DNA from: Streptomyces sp. XM4193
GTDB taxonomy: Bacteria; Actinomycetota; Actinomycetes; Streptomycetales; Streptomycetaceae
Assembly: GCF_023072595.1 (NCBI RefSeq)
Contig: NZ_JALLGK010000001.1
Coordinates: 1,612,001-1,676,000 of the forward strand
DNA length: 64,000 bases
Direction of reading: 5' to 3'
Of the stretch, positions 44,923 through 53,020 are shown one piece after another. The stretch's first letter is position 1; each line of letters opens with the position of its first letter. The position numbers and the translations under genes are program-made. The notes beneath the pieces were generated by a model. That model ran no database searches. It worked only from the letters and a program-made list of their open reading frames with translations, and was not told the DNA's origin.

Positions 44923-45378
44923 TCAGTACGCGCCCTGCTCGTCGGCGTCCGTGGCCTTGGCGTCCTGGCCCGCGGTGGGGGCGTCCTTGGGCGCCTTGTA
45001 GTGCTCGTAGGCGTTCTGCTGGATGGCGCGCAGCCGCTGTACGGCGTCGGCTTCGACGTTCTCGAAGCCCTTGTCCGAGATCTGGGCGGCGATGCCGAGC
45101 GCTTCGATCTGTTCGCCGAAGATCTGCGAGAAGGCCTGGAGCTTCTGGTGCACGCGGGCCTGGTGGGTGGCGAGTTCGCGGGCTCCGGCGAAGTCGCCGT
45201 ACGAGCCCGTCCCGACAGTGCTGGAGCGGATGCCCTCCGCGACGCCCCTGCTCTCCAACTCGGTGAGCAGACGGTCGAGTTGCTTCTTGAGCGACGGCAG
45301 TGTCCCGTCGCCGATGTGCAGGTCGGCGCCGCCGTTTCCGGTTCCGCCCCCTGGGTCGGCGCTCCAGTCCTCGGCCAT
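44923..45378 (-). CDS. Helical protein at the head of the type VII module
   Basis: A 151-residue protein from ATG 45378. It is predicted helical: 'LPSLKKQLDRLLTELESRG', 'GARELATHQARVHQKLQAFSQIF', 'AVQRLRAIQQNAYEHY'. ESX-associated helical proteins of similar size precede mycosin genes in other actinobacteria; I cannot name it more precisely. First gene of the operon. Confidence 0.6.
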   Translation of the reverse strand: MAEDWSADPGGGTGNGGADLHIGDGTLPSLKKQLDRLLTELESRGVAEGIRSSTVGTGSYGDFAGARELATHQARVHQKLQAFSQIFGEQIEALGIAAQISDKGFENVEADAVQRLRAIQQNAYEHYKAPKDAPTAGQDAKATDADEQGAY

Positions 45379-45439
45379 GTGTGTTCCCCCACCCGTGGTC
45401 GTGGCTGCCGGGTCCATGACAGCCAACCCGCAGTCTAGT

Positions 45440-45471
45440 TGCGGGGTGTGACAGGCCATCGACACCCCGCA
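45440..45471 (-). terminator. Hairpin between APH-like gene and type VII module
   Basis: TGCGGGGTGT and ACACCCCGCA pair perfectly (10 bp) around a 12-base loop. It lies downstream of the APH-like gene on the same strand and upstream of the type VII genes, so it probably ends the former. Confidence 0.6.
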
Positions 45472-45607
45472 GTTGTGCTGTTGGTCACTCAGGGAGTCGG
45501 GGCGTTCACTGTCGCCCCGTCGCAGGAGGCTACGCACAGGGGCGTGGACGCGCATGAGTACGCGTACTCAACTGCCGGGCCGTGTCTCGCCGTTGAGGCG
45601 TGCTGTG

Positions 45608-46447
45608 TCAGTCCTGCCGGCCGGTGAGGGAGCGCAGGCGTGCCAGCCACTCGGTCGCGAGGCGGCGTCCGTCCGGCAGTTGGTCGGTGCGGTCCCACCG
45701 CCAGGTGGTGATCATCGCCAGGACGAGCAGACGGCAGTCGTGCAGCAGATCGCGGTCGACTCCGGGGTAGTGGTTCGCGACCTCCTCGGGCGCGTGCGCC
45801 AGATCGAACTCGATCGGGCCGCGGCAGCAGGTTTCGAGGTCGATGAAGAGCGGACCGTGCTCGGTGAGGAGCAGGTTCCCCGGGTGCGGCTCGCCGTGGA
45901 TCAGCTGTTCGGACGCGCCGCAGGCATCGAATCTGCGGCGCAGCGTACGGAGCGTCTCGCTGAGCAACTGACGGTCGTGGAGGGGCAGTTCGGGCGTGAG
46001 GTCGTGGTGGTCGACGAGATGCTGCGCGTGAGCGGCACCGTCGGTGAAGCGCGGGGCGGCCGTGTCGACCTGCTTCATCCCGCGGTGCAGACGGGCGAGC
46101 GCATCGGCGTACGCGGCGGGCGGCAACTCCTCCCCGGCCGCCGACGACGTGTGGTGCGTCCAGAACGTGACCACGTAAGCGTCGAGTTCATGGACGCGGG
46201 GCTCCGTCCGAGGATCGAGAGCTGCGACCGGGCAGCGGGCGTCGGCCAGCCGCTGGGCGAGCTCCACTTCGAACTCGGCGACGTGCTGCCCCGCCGGAGC
46301 CACCCGCGCGAGGACGTCGCAGGGCAGCAGCCGCAGCGAGAGCTTGTTGGAGTTCTGGAGCACGGTCGATCGGTCCACCGGCAGGCCGAGGGAGGAGGCG
46401 ATTGACGTGGCGGCGGCCACCGCGCGCGGGACTTCGGAGACGTGCAT
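45608..46447 (-). CDS. Aminoglycoside phosphotransferase (APH/ChoK) family protein
   Basis: A 279-residue kinase-fold protein. The catalytic loop is 'LIHGEPHPGNLLL': HGExHxxN, in which Glu replaces the usual catalytic Asp of HGDxHxxN. The metal motif is 'LFIDLETC' (IDxE for DFG/IDW). The N-lobe has 'KLSLRLLPCDVLARVAP', a modified lysine region. Members phosphorylate small hydroxyl substrates including aminoglycosides and homoserine lactones; resistance should not be assumed. The D-to-E change could alter activity. Alone on the minus strand between two intergenic regions. Confidence 0.78.
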   Translation of the reverse strand: MHVSEVPRAVAAATSIASSLGLPVDRSTVLQNSNKLSLRLLPCDVLARVAPAGQHVAEFEVELAQRLADARCPVAALDPRTEPRVHELDAYVVTFWTHHTSSAAGEELPPAAYADALARLHRGMKQVDTAAPRFTDGAAHAQHLVDHHDLTPELPLHDRQLLSETLRTLRRRFDACGASEQLIHGEPHPGNLLLTEHGPLFIDLETCCRGPIEFDLAHAPEEVANHYPGVDRDLLHDCRLLVLAMITTWRWDRTDQLPDGRRLATEWLARLRSLTGRQD

Positions 46448-46708
46448 GCTCGACTGGCTCTCTCGGCTCGGCGGGTCGCGCTCCGTGCGCGCGGTCAGCG
46501 AAGGCTAGCGGGGCCTGAGCGGGAATCCGTACCGCATTTCCCGGCCGGTAGGGAGGGCGGGCGGCGACGGTTCCGGCGCGGGAGTGCCCTGCAGCGCGTA
46601 CTACTTGTAGGGGCTGTTCTGCTGCGAGGACCAGGCCATTGATGTCGGTCGCGTGAACGGCGTGGCTCGCCCGGGCCGTTGGCACTTGCCGCGAACTACG
46701 CTGCGGCC

Positions 46709-47302
46709 ATGAGCACCTCCACCACGGTCGCCGAACTGGCGTCGAGCACTGCGGACACGACCGTCCTCGACGTCCGTACGCCGGCCGAGTACGCCTCGGG
46801 GCACATACCCGGCTCGTACAGCGTTCCCCTCGCCCGGCTCGACGACGCGGTACCCGCGCTGAGTGAACTCCAGTCCACGGCCGGCTCGTTGGTCGTGGCC
46901 TGCGCGACCGGCGCCCGATCGGCGGATGCGGTCGGACGGCTGGCCGCCGCCGGGATAACGGCGGTCTCCCTGACGGGCGGTACGGTCGAATGGGCGCGTA
47001 CGGGTGAGGAGTTGGTGCGGTCGGAGGGTGCGGCGGCGCGTCCGGGGTGGGCGATGGACAGGCAGGTCCGGTTGGCCGCCGGCTCGCTCGTGGTCCTCGG
47101 GCTGCTGCTCGACTTCCTGCTGCCGGGGGCGCGTTACCTCTCGCTGGCGGTCGGCGGCGGGCTGGTGTTCTCCGCGCTGACGAACACCTGCGGGATGGCG
47201 GTGCTGCTCTCCAGGCTGCCGTACAACCGGACTTCGCCGGGCGACACCGACTGGGCGGAGACGCTGGAGCGGTTGCGCGCGGGCCGCTCGGAGGCCGGCT
47301 GA
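46709..47302 (+). CDS. Rhodanese-domain membrane protein (with DUF2892)
   Basis: A 197-residue protein from ATG 46709. Residues ~8-110 form a rhodanese domain ('VLDVRTPAEYASGHIPGSYSVPL') with catalytic Cys65 in 'VVACATGARSADAVG'. Residues ~125-190 carry DUF2892 with two membrane helices ('LAAGSLVVLGLLLDFLL', 'AVGGGLVFSALTNTCGMAVLL'). It transfers sulfane sulfur or acts in stress-related sulfur handling at the membrane. The upstream gap (260 bases, divergent from the APH gene) holds its promoter. Confidence 0.88.
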   Translation: MSTSTTVAELASSTADTTVLDVRTPAEYASGHIPGSYSVPLARLDDAVPALSELQSTAGSLVVACATGARSADAVGRLAAAGITAVSLTGGTVEWARTGEELVRSEGAAARPGWAMDRQVRLAAGSLVVLGLLLDFLLPGARYLSLAVGGGLVFSALTNTCGMAVLLSRLPYNRTSPGDTDWAETLERLRAGRSEAG

Positions 47303-47496
47303 GCCTCCGGGACCGCCGTCGTCCCTCCCGGAACGGGCGTCCGGCAGTCCGGTGCCCGCCCGGAACAATTCGGTTGTGGCCGCCCTTGGTTGCTGACTGA
47401 ATGAGCCGCGGAAACGACGGACACACGCTTGGGCCCTGACCGGCCGCGTGTCGGCAGGTGGGTGCCCCACGGGCGCCCGGGAAGCGGTACCCACAG

Positions 47497-48351
47497 ATGC
47501 AACCGACCTTCGTACTCGTGCACGGCGCGTTCGCGAACTCCTTCTCGTTCGCCCCGCTGCAGGCCGAGTTGGGGCTGCTCGGCCACCGTTCGGTCGCCGT
47601 TGACCTGCCCGGCCACGGCTTCGCGGCGACGTACCCGGCCGCCTACCAGTCACCGCAGGACCCGGAGGGGCTGGCCGCCGCCCCCGGAGCGATCGGCGGT
47701 GTCACGCTCGCCGACAACGTGGCCCATCTGATCGGGGTCCTGGAGCGCGCCAAGCGCAACGGGCCGGTGATCCTGCTGGCGCACAGCCGCGGCGGCATCA
47801 CGGTGACCGCCGCCGCCAACGCCCGCCCCGATCTCATCGACCGCCTGGTGTACGTCTCCGCGTGGTGCCCGGTGGAGCTGAGCGTGGGCGACTACCAGGC
47901 AGAGCCGGAGACGGCGGAGGTGGACAGCAGCGGACTGATGCTGGCGCTGGCCGCCGATCCCGCCCAACTCGGCCTGCTGCGCGTCAACTTCCGCACCGCC
48001 GACCCCGCGGCCCTCGCGGCGTTCCGTGCGGCCTTCTTCGCCGACGGGAGCGACGAGGAGTTCCTGACCTTCCTCAACACCTTCCAGCCCGACGAGAACC
48101 TCGACGTCGGTGGCCCCGGGGACCGTGCGGACGCGGCGACCTGGGGACGCATCCCGCGCACGTACGTGCGTCTCGCCGACGACGCCAGCCTGCCGCCGGC
48201 GCTCCAGGACCGGTTCGTCCGGGAGGCCGACGCGCTGACCCCCGAGAACCCGTTCGAGGTGCGCACCCTGGCGGGCAGCCACCTCAAGTGGCTCGTCGAC
48301 GTCGGCCCCTCCGCCCGGCTGCTCGGCGAACTCGCCGCCGAGGCGCGGTAG
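47497..48351 (+). CDS. Alpha/beta hydrolase (EstC/salicylate esterase-like)
   Basis: A 284-residue protein from ATG 47497. It opens 'PTFVLVHGAFANSFSFAPL', carrying the oxyanion-hole HG. The nucleophile elbow is 'LLAHSRGGITV' with Ser97, and the His is in 'LAGSHLKWLVDVG'. The layout is that of the plant MES/EstC-type esterase branch of actinobacteria. The substrate is unknown. A short gap (28 bases) separates it from the Nudix gene on the same strand. Confidence 0.85.
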   Translation: MQPTFVLVHGAFANSFSFAPLQAELGLLGHRSVAVDLPGHGFAATYPAAYQSPQDPEGLAAAPGAIGGVTLADNVAHLIGVLERAKRNGPVILLAHSRGGITVTAAANARPDLIDRLVYVSAWCPVELSVGDYQAEPETAEVDSSGLMLALAADPAQLGLLRVNFRTADPAALAAFRAAFFADGSDEEFLTFLNTFQPDENLDVGGPGDRADAATWGRIPRTYVRLADDASLPPALQDRFVREADALTPENPFEVRTLAGSHLKWLVDVGPSARLLGELAAEAR

Positions 48352-48379
48352 TTGAGACGCGTCGGCCGGGTAGCTTCGA

Positions 48380-49306
48380 GTGATGAAGAGGCGACGTCGA
48401 CCCGCCGCGAGGGTGATCTGCCTGGACGCGGCGCAGCGCATCCTGCTGCTCAACTGGCGTGATCCGTACGACGGTTCGCGGCTGTGGGAGCCGCCCGGCG
48501 GAGGCATCGAGAAGAACGAGACACCGTGGGCCGCGGCACGGCGCGAACTCGTCGAGGAGACCGGGCTGGACGGCGACGCCGTGGGCGAGCGGTCGGTGCC
48601 GGTGGCGCGCGACTCGCGCTGGAACGGTCGGCGGTACGTCGGCACCGAGCGGTTCTTCCTCGCCCGCTTCCCGTCCGAGCGGCCCGCGCTCGGACGCGAC
48701 GGCCTGATGCCCGACGAGCAGGTCAACATCCTCGGGCACGCCTGGGTCCCCTGGACGGAGTTGGGATCGCTGCCCGACCCGCTCCAACCGCCGCAGCTGC
48801 CCTCGGCGTTGGCGCAGCTCGCGCCGGAAGGGCCCTGGGCGAGCGCGGACGCGCGATCAAGCACACGGCGGAGAGCACGCACACAGGAGAGAGCGCGTAC
48901 GACGATGAGCAACGACACCGACAGAGTCGACCACGAACTGGTGCGGGCGGCGACGGAGGTCGTACGCGCCCACCACCTCGGCGAGAACCACACCGTGGCG
49001 GCGGCCGGCCGCGCCGCCGACGGCCGGTTCTTCACCGCCCTGAACGTCTACCACTTCACCGGCGGACCCTGCGCGGAGCTGGTCCTCATCGGTACGGCGG
49101 CGGCGCAGGGCGCACACGAACTGAAGAGCGTGGTCGCGGTCGGCGACACCGGCCGCGACGTGATCCCACCCTGCGGCCGATGCCGGCAGACGCTGCTCGA
49201 CTACTTCCCGACGGTCGGCGTCATCCTCGACACCGCCGAAGGGCTGCGCACAGTGCCCGTCGCCGACCTCCTCCCGCACAGCTACCGGCACGCCGACCAC
49301 TGCTGA
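48380..49306 (+). CDS. Nudix hydrolase fused (or coupled in frame) to cytidine deaminase-like domain
   Basis: One uninterrupted 308-codon frame. Residues 1-150 are a Nudix hydrolase with an exact Nudix box: 'GGGIEKNETPWAAARRELVEETGL' split as GGGIEKNE and RELVEETGL. Residues ~176-308 are a cytidine/blasticidin-deaminase-like domain with zinc motifs 'GGPCAELVLIG' (CAE) and 'PPCGRCRQTLLDYF' (PCxxC). An internal ATG at 48905, with AGGAGAG upstream, starts the deaminase domain exactly where stand-alone homologues begin. It may therefore make a fusion, a separate deaminase, or both. Either way the pair suits nucleotide-pool sanitation or salvage. Confidence 0.78.
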   Translation: MMKRRRRPAARVICLDAAQRILLLNWRDPYDGSRLWEPPGGGIEKNETPWAAARRELVEETGLDGDAVGERSVPVARDSRWNGRRYVGTERFFLARFPSERPALGRDGLMPDEQVNILGHAWVPWTELGSLPDPLQPPQLPSALAQLAPEGPWASADARSSTRRRARTQERARTTMSNDTDRVDHELVRAATEVVRAHHLGENHTVAAAGRAADGRFFTALNVYHFTGGPCAELVLIGTAAAQGAHELKSVVAVGDTGRDVIPPCGRCRQTLLDYFPTVGVILDTAEGLRTVPVADLLPHSYRHADHC

Positions 49307-49514
49307 CCGGCGCCCTGCCGCTCTGTTGCCCGAGGGCCAGGGGCTCGCTGCACTGCTCCGGCCTCGACCCCGCGACAGAAGCGTCCGTTCCTCGCCACCT
49401 CCGAAACGCTCCGCCTCGTCGCCAATAGGCGCGGAGTTTCGCAGCCGCTCGGTCTTCTCGGGCTCAGCTTCGACCACTGTCTGCTCCAGACGTTCTGCTC
49501 TCAAGAAGACCCGC
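49307..49514. other. Intergenic region, transition to lower GC
   Basis: No gene seen after the deaminase stop. Composition shifts towards AT from about 49500, which marks the left edge of the probably acquired segment at 49.5-50.2 kb. Confidence 0.35.
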
Positions 49515-49676
49515 TCATGATCGTGTTACGAGCTCTTTGAACTTCGCACTCGAAGTGACCTGATTTTTACGCAAATGACCGATACGTCGAGTCATCGCGA
49601 TATTCGAATGGTGCGGATACTCGTGCTCTTTGACGAGATCGGCCAGGGTGGCGTAGTCTCCAAAAGGCCGATCCAT
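49515..49676 (-). CDS. Small ORF or gene fragment
   Basis: A 53-residue frame (MDRPFGDYATLADLVKEHEY...) that continues upstream without a stop for ~40 codons but with no other start and no ribosome site. The amino-acid pattern is protein-like, with mixed helices and few repeats: 'DLVKEHEYPHHSNIAM', 'RIGHLRKNQVTSSAKFKELV'. It is probably the 3' end of an otherwise lost gene in a lower-GC patch. No family is recognised. Confidence 0.35.
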   Translation of the reverse strand: MDRPFGDYATLADLVKEHEYPHHSNIAMTRRIGHLRKNQVTSSAKFKELVTRS

Positions 49677-49759
49677 GACCAGGATTTCGGCGCTGCTCGT
49701 CGAATTCGGGCGGCAGAGCTTGAGAGGGCCTACTCGGTTCTCGTGTATTGGGGGTATCG

Positions 49760-50188
49760 ATGCGTACTGTTGTCAAGCGTGCGGCTTTTGTGTCCGCAGT
49801 GGTTGCTGCATTTTCTCTCGCGACTGCGCCGACGGCTCTCGCTAACTGGCAGAGCGAGATCAAGGGTTACTCGAATGGTGACGAATCTCGACGATGGAAT
49901 GATCAGGGGTACTCGCAAATACATTTCACGGATTGCCTGACATCCGCCAAGTCCAAAAGAGTCAGTGTCAAGATGTGGCAGGACAAGCCGTGGGCTGTTG
50001 ATCCGAGTCATGGCAGTAAGACGTTCACTGCGTGTTTCGGTGGTTCGAAGGCCGTCAGTAGTGGAGAGTGGAATGGATTGCCGAAGGGGTCCTTCTATTT
50101 TTCCACTGAGAATATCGGTGGTAGCGGTTGTAGTCACTGCATTATTGCCGTAGAGAAGGTCTATGTAGACACTTCGAAAGCAGATTAG
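49760..50188 (+). CDS. Small secreted protein
   Basis: A 142-residue preprotein from ATG 49760. Signal 'AAFVSAVVAAFSLATAPTALA' with cleavage near residue 28, giving a mature ~114-residue protein with four Cys ('TDCLTSAKS', 'TACFGGS', 'SGCSHC'). Aromatic-rich and low in GC relative to neighbours. No family is recognised. It precedes the ABC cassette on the same strand (58-base gap), so it may be the exported or sensed factor of that cassette. Confidence 0.7.
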   Translation: MRTVVKRAAFVSAVVAAFSLATAPTALANWQSEIKGYSNGDESRRWNDQGYSQIHFTDCLTSAKSKRVSVKMWQDKPWAVDPSHGSKTFTACFGGSKAVSSGEWNGLPKGSFYFSTENIGGSGCSHCIIAVEKVYVDTSKAD

Positions 50189-50246
50189 ATCGCCGTGAAG
50201 TCGCTGCATCCTCCGGTGCGATGAATCTGACGGGTGAGAGGGCAAA

Positions 50247-51533
50247 GTGAAGCTGTGGTCCAGGGTGAGGTCTTCCAGTGCGCTCTGGGGTATGCCCTTC
50301 GTGCTCGCTGTGGCAGTTTTCTACTATTTCTCGGTAACTTCTGACTATGTTGTCGAGGAAAGCCATGGATATGCCCCAGGCCTCGTTTCGTATGCTCTTT
50401 CCTCCATGTACCCCTTTGCCTACGCGACGGCTGCGGCTTTCGGTGCTTGGGAGAGCGGGCGCCTGGTAAAGGCGTCCATCTGGGAGTTGGGGCCCGTGAG
50501 GTCTCGCTACCGAGTGGCGCTGGAATCACTGCTGCCGGTGGTGGTCCTGTCGATTCTGGCGGTGGTGCTGCCGGTGGTGCTCTCTCTCGTGCAGGGTGCC
50601 GCGTATCCGACGCCGGCGAGTCTGCGTCCTCTTCTGCTCGCTGTGGTCCTGTGTGTCGCTCACGCTGTGCTTGGTTTCGCCGTGGGCAGGTGGGTGCGCC
50701 CAGAACTGGCTTCGCCGATTCTGGGCGTGGTCGTCTTCCTCGCGGTCGCGTATCCGGTGGCACTGGACACCTTCTGGCTTCGCCACGTGACCGGCCAATA
50801 CCCTCATGCGCTGTCGTACGGGGAAGCTGCCACCTGGTCATCGATCGCGGCCCACGCTCTTCCGATGTGTGCGCTTGCCGGAGCGGTGGCGCTCCTCTGG
50901 CTGCCGATCGGCAGGCTCGCGCAGAGAGGGCTGGTCGGCGTGTTGACGGTTTCGGTGGCCGTGGTGGCAGCCTGGTCGACCGTGAGGGACTGGGGCCCGA
51001 CGCCGCCGGTGGAAACACGGGTGGCGGATCTTGAGTGTGTGGGCAGTCGCCCCGAGGTGTGCACGCCGAAAGTCCCCGGGCAGAGCTCGGAAGCGGTGAG
51101 CGCGGACGTCAGAGAGGTACTGCAACGGCTGCGGACGGCTGGTGTCGAGGCGTCACCGAATACGGTTACCGACACTCTGGTTGACGGTCGGTACCCCCGC
51201 GAATCCACTCATTCGGTATGGCGCCTCGCCCTCACCGAAGGACGGCGTGACGGGCTGATGCGGTATCAGTTGGTTCGGCAGGCTGTTGCTTTTCCCTGCG
51301 CGAAACCGGATGTGCACTCGTCACGGATGGTCGTCGGCTGGGCTGCCGCAGCCGCTGGAGAGCAGCGGACATTCGGGGACCTGCTCGGTCGGGACCCCTT
51401 CTTCGATGCGTCTGAACAGCGCGCGCTGGAAGAGGAGTTGTCGTCCGTACGGAAGAAGTCCTCCGAGGAACAGCGCGATTGGTATCGCACGACGCGGGAC
51501 GCGGCTTGCTCGGATCGCGAGCGTGACTCGTGA
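50247..51533 (+). CDS. ABC-associated membrane protein (DUF7224-like)
   Basis: A 428-residue protein from GTG 50247. Six to seven helices occupy residues ~12-240 (e.g. 'LPVVVLSILAVVLPVVLSLV', 'LLLAVVLCVAHAVLGFAVG'). The C-terminal ~180 residues are extracytoplasmic, with Cys in 'LECVGSRPEVC' and helices near 'EALRRLRTAGVEA'-like segments. The layout resembles DUF7224-type proteins paired with ABC ATPases (from memory of the family, not searched). Its stop overlaps the next start (GTGA), so they are translationally coupled. Confidence 0.7.
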   Translation: MKLWSRVRSSSALWGMPFVLAVAVFYYFSVTSDYVVEESHGYAPGLVSYALSSMYPFAYATAAAFGAWESGRLVKASIWELGPVRSRYRVALESLLPVVVLSILAVVLPVVLSLVQGAAYPTPASLRPLLLAVVLCVAHAVLGFAVGRWVRPELASPILGVVVFLAVAYPVALDTFWLRHVTGQYPHALSYGEAATWSSIAAHALPMCALAGAVALLWLPIGRLAQRGLVGVLTVSVAVVAAWSTVRDWGPTPPVETRVADLECVGSRPEVCTPKVPGQSSEAVSADVREVLQRLRTAGVEASPNTVTDTLVDGRYPRESTHSVWRLALTEGRRDGLMRYQLVRQAVAFPCAKPDVHSSRMVVGWAAAAAGEQRTFGDLLGRDPFFDASEQRALEEELSSVRKKSSEEQRDWYRTTRDAACSDRERDS

Positions 51534-52117
51534 TTCTCTGGATCAGAGCCCGCCGAGCGCATGTCCTCATGCCGCCGGCTCTGGCGGTCTACGGGGTGCT
51601 CGCGGTACTGCTCCACGATTCGGTCGCCGTTCTCCCCTCGCTCACGCTCACCAGTGGCTCGCGCATGCAGTTGGCGATGTTCGTGCCCGTGGTGATTCTG
51701 GTGGCGCTCGGGCACTGCCTCGACGGTCGGCTGCCCGCGCCGGAAGCATCCGGAGTCCGTCCGGTGCTTCGGTTGGACGCGCTGCTCGTCGTCACGGTGA
51801 TTCTCGCCGCGGCAATGGTGGGAATGGGGATCGGGACCGTACTCGAATCCGACGCGGCGCTGGTGCTCGGCCGCAACACCGCTTTCCTCACAGGCATCCT
51901 CCTGTGCGGGCGTGCGGTCTTCGGCACGGTGGCGGTTCTGCTTCCCGTGCTGTGGATCGCGTCCGTGATGCTCTTCGGATTCCGTACCTGGACCGACCCG
52001 CACTTCTGGGCCGTGCTTCCGGAACCGCCCGGTGAGCCGCACGCGATGATTCTCGCCGTCACAGCTCTGCTCTGTGGGCTCCTTGTTCATCTCTTCAGAA
52101 TCCGGAGGGCGTTGTGA
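51530..52117 (+). CDS. Second membrane subunit of the ABC cassette
   Basis: A 195-residue protein from GTG 51530, about six hydrophobic helices ('LAVYGVLAVLLHDSVAVL', 'LAMFVPVVILVALGHCL', 'LLVVTVILAAAMVGMGIGTVL'). Few charged residues apart from the N-terminus. It overlaps both neighbours by GTGA, so stoichiometric expression with the ATPase and the 428-residue protein is likely. Probably an ABC-2-type permease half. Confidence 0.7.
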   Translation: MILWIRARRAHVLMPPALAVYGVLAVLLHDSVAVLPSLTLTSGSRMQLAMFVPVVILVALGHCLDGRLPAPEASGVRPVLRLDALLVVTVILAAAMVGMGIGTVLESDAALVLGRNTAFLTGILLCGRAVFGTVAVLLPVLWIASVMLFGFRTWTDPHFWAVLPEPPGEPHAMILAVTALLCGLLVHLFRIRRAL

Positions 52118-52857
52118 CCCTGGTCCTCAGATCCTGCAGTTACCGATACGGCCGCATGCGGCCCTACGTTCTGCGGGCTTTCTCCTACGAACTCCCCGAT
52201 GGCCTCACGATTCTGCTCGGTCCCAACGGTGCCGGAAAGTCAACGCTGTTGAAGCTGGCCGCGTCGGTCAGCGTGCCGCAGACGGGGCGAGTCTCCTACG
52301 GCGATCTGTCGTCGCGCTCGAAGGAGTTCCGAAGGCAGGTCGCGTGGATGCCCCAGACCATCACGCCGCTGCCCTCCCTCACCGCGCGGGAGTACGTGGC
52401 GTACGTGGGCTGGCTGAAGGGGCTCGGCAGGACCGAAGCCTGGGAGCGGGCGCAAGAGGCGCTGCGCCGCGTCGAACTGACGAGCCAGGAGGATGCGCGG
52501 ACGACGAGGCTCTCCGGCGGACAGATTCGGCGGGTGGGCGTGGCAGCCGCGCTGGTGCACGAAGCGCGGGTGCTGCTGCTGGACGAGCCCACGGCCGGCA
52601 TGGACCCCCGCCAACGGCGTGTGTTCCGGGACGTGTTGACGAAGCTCACGGAGGACGGCGTGCGGGTGCTGTTGTCGACCCACGACGTGGCCGACCTCGC
52701 GGAGGAGGCCGACCACGTCACGGTGATGGACGACGGGCGGGTGCTGCTCTCCGGCGACACCGGCGCTTTTCTTGCCCACGCGCCGGCGGACACCGCTCCG
52801 GGCCGCTCGGCGGAAGGGGCGTACACCGCGCTGCTCGAACGCGGAGAGCAGACCTGA
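52114..52857 (+). CDS. ABC transporter ATP-binding protein
   Basis: A 247-residue ATPase: Walker A 'LLGPNGAGKSTLLKLAA', Q-loop 'VAWMPQTITPLPSLTARE', signature 'TRLSGGQIRRVGVAAAL', Walker B 'VLLLDEPTAGMDPRQR' and H-loop 'STHDVADLA'. Closest in style to CcmA/NodI-like exporters of the ABC-2 group. It overlaps the upstream membrane gene by four bases. Together with the two membrane proteins it makes a complete ABC exporter or sensor. Confidence 0.9.
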   Translation: MTLVLRSCSYRYGRMRPYVLRAFSYELPDGLTILLGPNGAGKSTLLKLAASVSVPQTGRVSYGDLSSRSKEFRRQVAWMPQTITPLPSLTAREYVAYVGWLKGLGRTEAWERAQEALRRVELTSQEDARTTRLSGGQIRRVGVAAALVHEARVLLLDEPTAGMDPRQRRVFRDVLTKLTEDGVRVLLSTHDVADLAEEADHVTVMDDGRVLLSGDTGAFLAHAPADTAPGRSAEGAYTALLERGEQT

Positions 52858-53020
52858 GGCAGCTTGTCGCGGGAGCAACGCGGGTACCGCGGTCACCGCG
52901 GAGATCCGGCCTGTCCGGCGGCGCAGCCCTTCCGCAACGCTGCGGGTCCGCACCGCTGGACGTTCTCGACCTCGCGGTGGGTTGGTGGGGGAGGCGACGG
53001 CCGGGGGTTCGCGGGGGTGG

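Noticed and set aside
49575-49940. 121-codon plus-strand frame overlapping the secreted protein start
   Set aside because: It has no ribosome site and conflicts with the signal-peptide gene at 49760.
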